A stretch of 64,000 bases of DNA from Myceligenerans pegani (GTDB lineage Bacteria > Actinomycetota > Actinomycetes > Actinomycetales > Cellulomonadaceae): contig NZ_JADBGR010000095.1 of the NCBI RefSeq assembly GCF_014892515.1, forward strand, positions 1 through 64,000. The letters are read 5' to 3'. Within the stretch, counting starts at the first letter, position 1. Each line of letters starts with the position of its first letter. A program made the position numbers and the translations under genes. Below, piece after piece: positions 60,789-64,000 of the stretch. The notes under the pieces were generated by a model, which saw nothing but the letters and a program-made list of their open reading frames with translations, was not told where the DNA came from and made no database searches.

Positions 60789-63089
60789 TCAGACGCGGGC
60801 CGGATCGCCGGCGTCCTCACCGCCGGCGCTCTCGCCGTCTGGATCCTTCCCGTCGAGCCTCTCGCCGTCGGGGTCCTCGCCGTCGTCCCTTCGCCGGGCG
60901 AGGAACGCCGTCCCCGTCGAGCCGACGACGCCCGTCATCGCGTCCGTCCGGGACGACGGCGCATCCGATGGCGTGTCCGCGGGGCCGGAGGACGACGTCG
61001 AACTCGCCGAGTCGTCGTCGCCCGAACCGCCGTCCTCCGCGTCGCACGACGTGCCCGACCCCGAGTCGTCACCGGAGCCCGAGTCGTCACCGCCCTGGTC
61101 GTCACCGGAGCCCTGGTCGTCACCAGTGCCCGAATCCTCGCCCGCGTCGTCGCCTGACGCCGTGCCCGTGTCGCCCTCGGCGTCGCCGGCAGGGTCACCG
61201 GACTCGTCGCAGGAATTGCCGGGCTCGGTCGGCTCGCCGCTCGGATCGCCCGGATCGCTCGGCTCGTCGTCGGGCTCGCTGGGCGACGGCGACGGGTCAC
61301 TGGGCGAAGGCGACGGGTCACTGGGCGAAGGAGACGGGTCACTGGGCGACGGCGACGGCCGCGGCCTGTCACTCGGCGAGGGAGACGGGCTCGGCTCCTC
61401 GTCGGGCTTGCTGGGCGAGGGTGACGGGCTCGGCTTGGGCGATGGCTTCGGCGGCTTGGACGACGGGTTCGATCCGTCCCCGGGATCCCTGCTCGGGTCG
61501 TCCGAACCGGCCCTGTCGCCGCCGTCCTTCCCCTTCTTGGTGTCCTTCCCGTCCTTCGTGTTCTTGGCGGGGACCGCCGGGGACTCGTCGCCCGGCTTGG
61601 GCTTCTCCGGCGGCCGGTACCGCGGGTCGTCCTCGGTGCTGATGTCCGACACGTCGAGTGCGCGGTTCGGGATGATCCCGGCCGCGAAGAACTCGAAGTG
61701 CCACGGCTCGGGCTTCGAGCCGTCCAACCGGGCCCAGGCCGGGTTGTCCCAGCCGTAGTCCGGGCCGTGCACCCGGAGCCACACGTACTCGGCGCTGCGG
61801 CCCGTGTTGATCGGCGCACCGAGATCGACGGCGATGCCCCAGCCGTGGTTGGAGGTGCCGGGGATCGCCGCCAGGGCCGGCTTGCTCGCACGGAGCGCCA
61901 CCTGCGCCTCGTAGGTGCGGTACGAGTCGGTGATCGGAATGCTCCGGCCGAACCGTGCCTCGTACTCCTCGTTCAGCGCGCTGAGCCGTTCGGCCGCATC
62001 GCAGCGCAGCCGGTGCCCGGGCGCGAACTCGAGGGGGCAGAGCACCGAGAGCGGGATGCGTCCGTTCGCGAATCCGGCGGTGGACAGGGCGAACGCGTCC
62101 ACGACGGACAGCAGGTTCTGGCGCAGGCCCGGGTCGCCTGAACCGGCGGCGCCGCTCGTGCCACCCGCCGGCACCGGGGCGACGACGAGCGGGTCCGCCG
62201 CGGTCGGGTCCATGAGCCGGGCCAGTCGCTGTGCCGCGAGGACGAGGTCCTCGTGCGTCACGAGGACGTCGTGATCATGGGTGTCCGTCTCCGCGTCGAG
62301 GCTCGCCGAACCGTCCGCGCCGAGGTCGTCGATCGGCTTGTCGTCCAGACCGTGGACGTGCGCGGCCTCGGTCGCGGACTCGACGTCCGCGTCGCCCCCG
62401 GGGCGGTCTCCGTCCCGGACGTCGCCCGCCTGCTCCTCGTCCGTCTGATCCGTACCGGTCTGCTCGTCGCCGGCCCGCTCCGTGTCGGTGCGCCCCGCGC
62501 CGGTCCCACCCGTGCCGGCGTCCCCGCCAAGCGCCTCGGCGGCGTCGCCCCGCCCGGACCCGCCGACCACGGACCCGTCGCGCGGGTCCAGGATGCCGGA
62601 CGCCGCGCGGATCGCTTCCTGCTGCGCCCGGTAGGTCGTGTACAGCATGCCGAGCTCGGCGGCTGCCTGGGCCACCTGCGGGTCCATCGAGGCGCCCTGC
62701 TCCACGGCGAGCTGGTGCGCGCGCTCGAGCACGCCGAGCACCTGGTCGATGGTGATGTTCCCGTCCGAGACGGAGACCACGGAGGCTTCACCGGATGCGG
62801 CGTACGAGCGCAACGGTGCATCGGCGTAGCCGGCCCCGCCCCGTGGGAGGCTACCTCCCGAGCTGAGCAGCACGGCAGCGGCCACCGCCGCTCCCACGAC
62901 GGCCGCCGAGGCCCGCCGCAGCCCCAGGCGGTGTGCGCGCACGAAGGCGGCACCGGGCAGCCTGGATCGCCGGCGCGACGGTGCCGCCTCCGCCGGCACG
63001 GTCTCGGGCAGCACACCGTCCGGCGCCTCGTCGGCACCGTCCGCGCGCTCCCCCCCGAGGGAATCGCTCGGGCTGCTCAATGGACACAC
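60789..63089 (-). CDS. VanY-like M15 D,D-carboxypeptidase, long tail
   Basis: A 766-residue membrane-anchored or secreted peptidase. After about 55 polar residues comes one membrane helix (VVGAAVAAAVLLSSGG). The M15 (VanY) zinc peptidase domain lies at about residues 340-475: SYRTYEAQVAL, SNHGWGIAVDLG (His and Asp ligands) and EPWHFEFF (His). It should trim D-Ala from wall peptides. A Lys/Asp region, PSPSPSD seven-residue repeats and a Ser/Asp/Gly tail of about 270 residues follow, probably disordered wall-spanning sequence. GTG at 63089 is used; TTG at 63080, eight bases after GGGGG, is a real alternative. Confidence 0.87.
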   Translation of the reverse strand: MCPLSSPSDSLGGERADGADEAPDGVLPETVPAEAAPSRRRSRLPGAAFVRAHRLGLRRASAAVVGAAVAAAVLLSSGGSLPRGGAGYADAPLRSYAASGEASVVSVSDGNITIDQVLGVLERAHQLAVEQGASMDPQVAQAAAELGMLYTTYRAQQEAIRAASGILDPRDGSVVGGSGRGDAAEALGGDAGTGGTGAGRTDTERAGDEQTGTDQTDEEQAGDVRDGDRPGGDADVESATEAAHVHGLDDKPIDDLGADGSASLDAETDTHDHDVLVTHEDLVLAAQRLARLMDPTAADPLVVAPVPAGGTSGAAGSGDPGLRQNLLSVVDAFALSTAGFANGRIPLSVLCPLEFAPGHRLRCDAAERLSALNEEYEARFGRSIPITDSYRTYEAQVALRASKPALAAIPGTSNHGWGIAVDLGAPINTGRSAEYVWLRVHGPDYGWDNPAWARLDGSKPEPWHFEFFAAGIIPNRALDVSDISTEDDPRYRPPEKPKPGDESPAVPAKNTKDGKDTKKGKDGGDRAGSDDPSRDPGDGSNPSSKPPKPSPKPSPSPSPSKPDEEPSPSPSPSDRPRPSPSPSDPSPSPSDPSPSPSDPSPSPSEPDDEPSDPGDPSGEPTEPGNSCDESGDPAGDAEGDTGTASGDDAGEDSGTGDDQGSGDDQGGDDSGSGDDSGSGTSCDAEDGGSGDDDSASSTSSSGPADTPSDAPSSRTDAMTGVVGSTGTAFLARRRDDGEDPDGERLDGKDPDGESAGGEDAGDPARV
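61270..61400. repeat. 21-bp tandem repeat in M15 gene
   Basis: Units like GACGGGTCACTGGGCGAAGG repeat at 21-bp period and encode PSPSDPS heptads in the peptidase tail. Confidence 0.8.
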
Positions 63090-63348
63090 CCCCTACGTCG
63101 ATGGACGCCGACGCCGTGCCGTCGCTGACTCAGCTCCGTCACCACCTCGACCTCCCGGTTGCGCGCTCGCATCTTCGCACACGCCACTGACACCGCCCGG
63201 CGCCCAGTGAGCTGCGCACCGGCCGGCACTGCGTCCAGATCGGGTCGACCACCCATCGGCACTCTCCCCAGCCATCGATCGTGTCATCGTCTCCCGGGGC
63301 GATCAAGGCATCAGCCGTTCCGGGCACGAAGAACTGCCCCGGGGCACC

Positions 63349-64000
63349 TCAGCGCAACGGACCGACGGCGGCCGCGGCGGCCGCCACCACGGCCCCTCGG
63401 GTGACCAGGTTCGTCACGGCATCGATCTCGGGTGCCAGGACGCGGTCCGCACCGGGGCCGCCCACCGCACCACGAACGACGTCGTACACCGCACGCGTGC
63501 CCGGCGCGATCCGGTCGGGTCCCCACGGCGAGGCCGGGCGCGGCGGGGCCGACACGTCGGCCGGACGCCCTCCCTCGTTCTCCGCTCGTTCCGCGAGTCG
63601 CAGGTCGAGGGCACGGCACGCGGCCATGATCTCGATCGCGAGCACCCGGCCGAACCCGTCGACCGCCTTGCGAAGCTTGCGGGCCGCGGCCCAGCCCATG
63701 GAGACGTGGTCCTCCTGCATGGCCGAGCTCGGGATGGAGTCGACGCTCGCGGGTACCGCGAGCCGCTTCAGTTCGCTGACGATCCCGGCCGCCGTGTACT
63801 GGGCGATCATCAGCCCGGAGTCGACGCCGGCCTCGTGCGCGAGGAACGGCGGCAGCCCGTCGTTGCGGTGCTTGTCCAGGTGCCGGTCGGTGCGGCGCTC
63901 CGAGATGCCGGCGACGTCGGCCACGGCGACCGCGACGAAGTCCAGCGCGTAGCCGACGGGGGCGCCGTGGAAGTTCCCGCACGACTCGACGCGACCGTCG
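63349..64000 (-). CDS. hutH: Histidine ammonia-lyase, 3' part
   Basis: The last about 216 codons of histidine ammonia-lyase, which converts histidine to urocanate in histidine breakdown; the gene continues beyond the right edge. Family segments are CGNFHGAPVGYALDF, VADVAGISERRTDRHLDKHRNDGLPPFLA, DSGLMIAQYTAAGIVSELKRLAVPASVDSIPSSAMQEDHVSMGW and RVLAIEIMAACRALD. The MIO-forming Ala-Ser-Gly would lie outside the window. Upstream hut genes cannot be judged. Confidence 0.93.
   Translation of the reverse strand, partial: DGRVESCGNFHGAPVGYALDFVAVAVADVAGISERRTDRHLDKHRNDGLPPFLAHEAGVDSGLMIAQYTAAGIVSELKRLAVPASVDSIPSSAMQEDHVSMGWAAARKLRKAVDGFGRVLAIEIMAACRALDLRLAERAENEGGRPADVSAPPRPASPWGPDRIAPGTRAVYDVVRGAVGGPGADRVLAPEIDAVTNLVTRGAVVAAAAAAVGPLR

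Noticed and set aside
61270-61400. Second possible CRISPR-like array
   Set aside because: 21-bp tandem units without spacers that encode PSPSDPS repeats of the M15 peptidase.
1-64000. Prophage, insertion sequence, integrase, tRNA or rRNA genes
   Set aside because: No matching protein motifs, terminal repeats with a transposase, or RNA gene structures were found.

Overview
The window is 64 kb of very GC-rich DNA with dense, mostly short-spaced genes. It is typical of a cellulolytic actinobacterium of the order Micrococcales, most like Promicromonosporaceae or Cellulomonadaceae (Cellulosimicrobium, Isoptericola or Cellulomonas relatives). That is inferred from the gene families: GH6 and GH5 enzymes with CBM2 domains and Asp-Pro-Thr linkers, an LAYTG surface protein, SigE-family sigma factor, MetP/MetS-type transporter, alditol oxidase and mycothiol-type ArsC. 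No rRNA, tRNA, CRISPR array, transposase or phage gene was found, so it reads as ordinary chromosome with a few accessory pieces.

Layout. 1-13.1 kb: GH6 cellulase, a tiny Tat-like peptide, a GNAT acetyltransferase, phosphoglucomutase, an NfeD-flotillin membrane operon, an LAYTG wall protein, an erythrin-VIT1 metal transporter, a catalytically degenerate RNase H, a PurB/PcaB-type lyase and a CBM2 beta-mannanase with a LacI-type operator. 13.3-20.5 kb: a MOSC protein, a PH-domain membrane protein, then an arsenic locus (ArsR-ArsC fusion, second ArsC, aquaporin-type channel, convergent ArsO-like flavoprotein), a VOC protein and a SAM methyltransferase. 20.6-27.7 kb: an AraC regulator divergent from the methyltransferase, an orphan alpha-CTD-like protein, a polar amino-acid ABC importer, an amidohydrolase and a Gfo/Idh/MocA oxidoreductase. 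27.9-33.3 kb: secreted M6 metalloprotease, MFS transporter and secreted EEP-fold hydrolase.

33.4-44.5 kb holds a branched-chain amino-acid importer split in two: livHMGF in one operon and the binding protein 5.3 kb away, with a GH3 lipoprotein, an S9 oligopeptidase and a threonine aldolase between them. The binding-protein promoter has three GTNAC half-sites at 11-bp spacing, like GlnR nitrogen-control boxes. The LivH permease carries an unusual secreted Ig-like N-terminal domain. 44.5-54.2 kb: cold-shock protein, a Gly/acidic-rich membrane protein, a 1413-residue RecB-nuclease/RNase-H-fold/SF1-helicase protein interrupted in frame by a 102-bp perfect palindromic element, an excalibur protein, and a SigE-type sigma factor translationally coupled to a membrane partner. 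54.2-64 kb: a two-component system, a MetP-MetS sodium symporter pair, alditol oxidase, a STAS protein, a DUF2087 protein, a VanY-like M15 peptidase with a long disordered tail, and the 3' part of hutH running off the right edge.

The genes together suggest a soil or plant-litter saprophyte that secretes polysaccharide and protein hydrolases, takes up peptides and amino acids, and handles arsenic. The best candidates for something new are the in-frame palindromic element, the RNase H-fold protein that lost all four catalytic acids, the Ig-LivH fusion, and the sigma factor/membrane partner pair. Many starts lie 6-8 bases after a TANNNT hexamer, suggesting leaderless transcripts.
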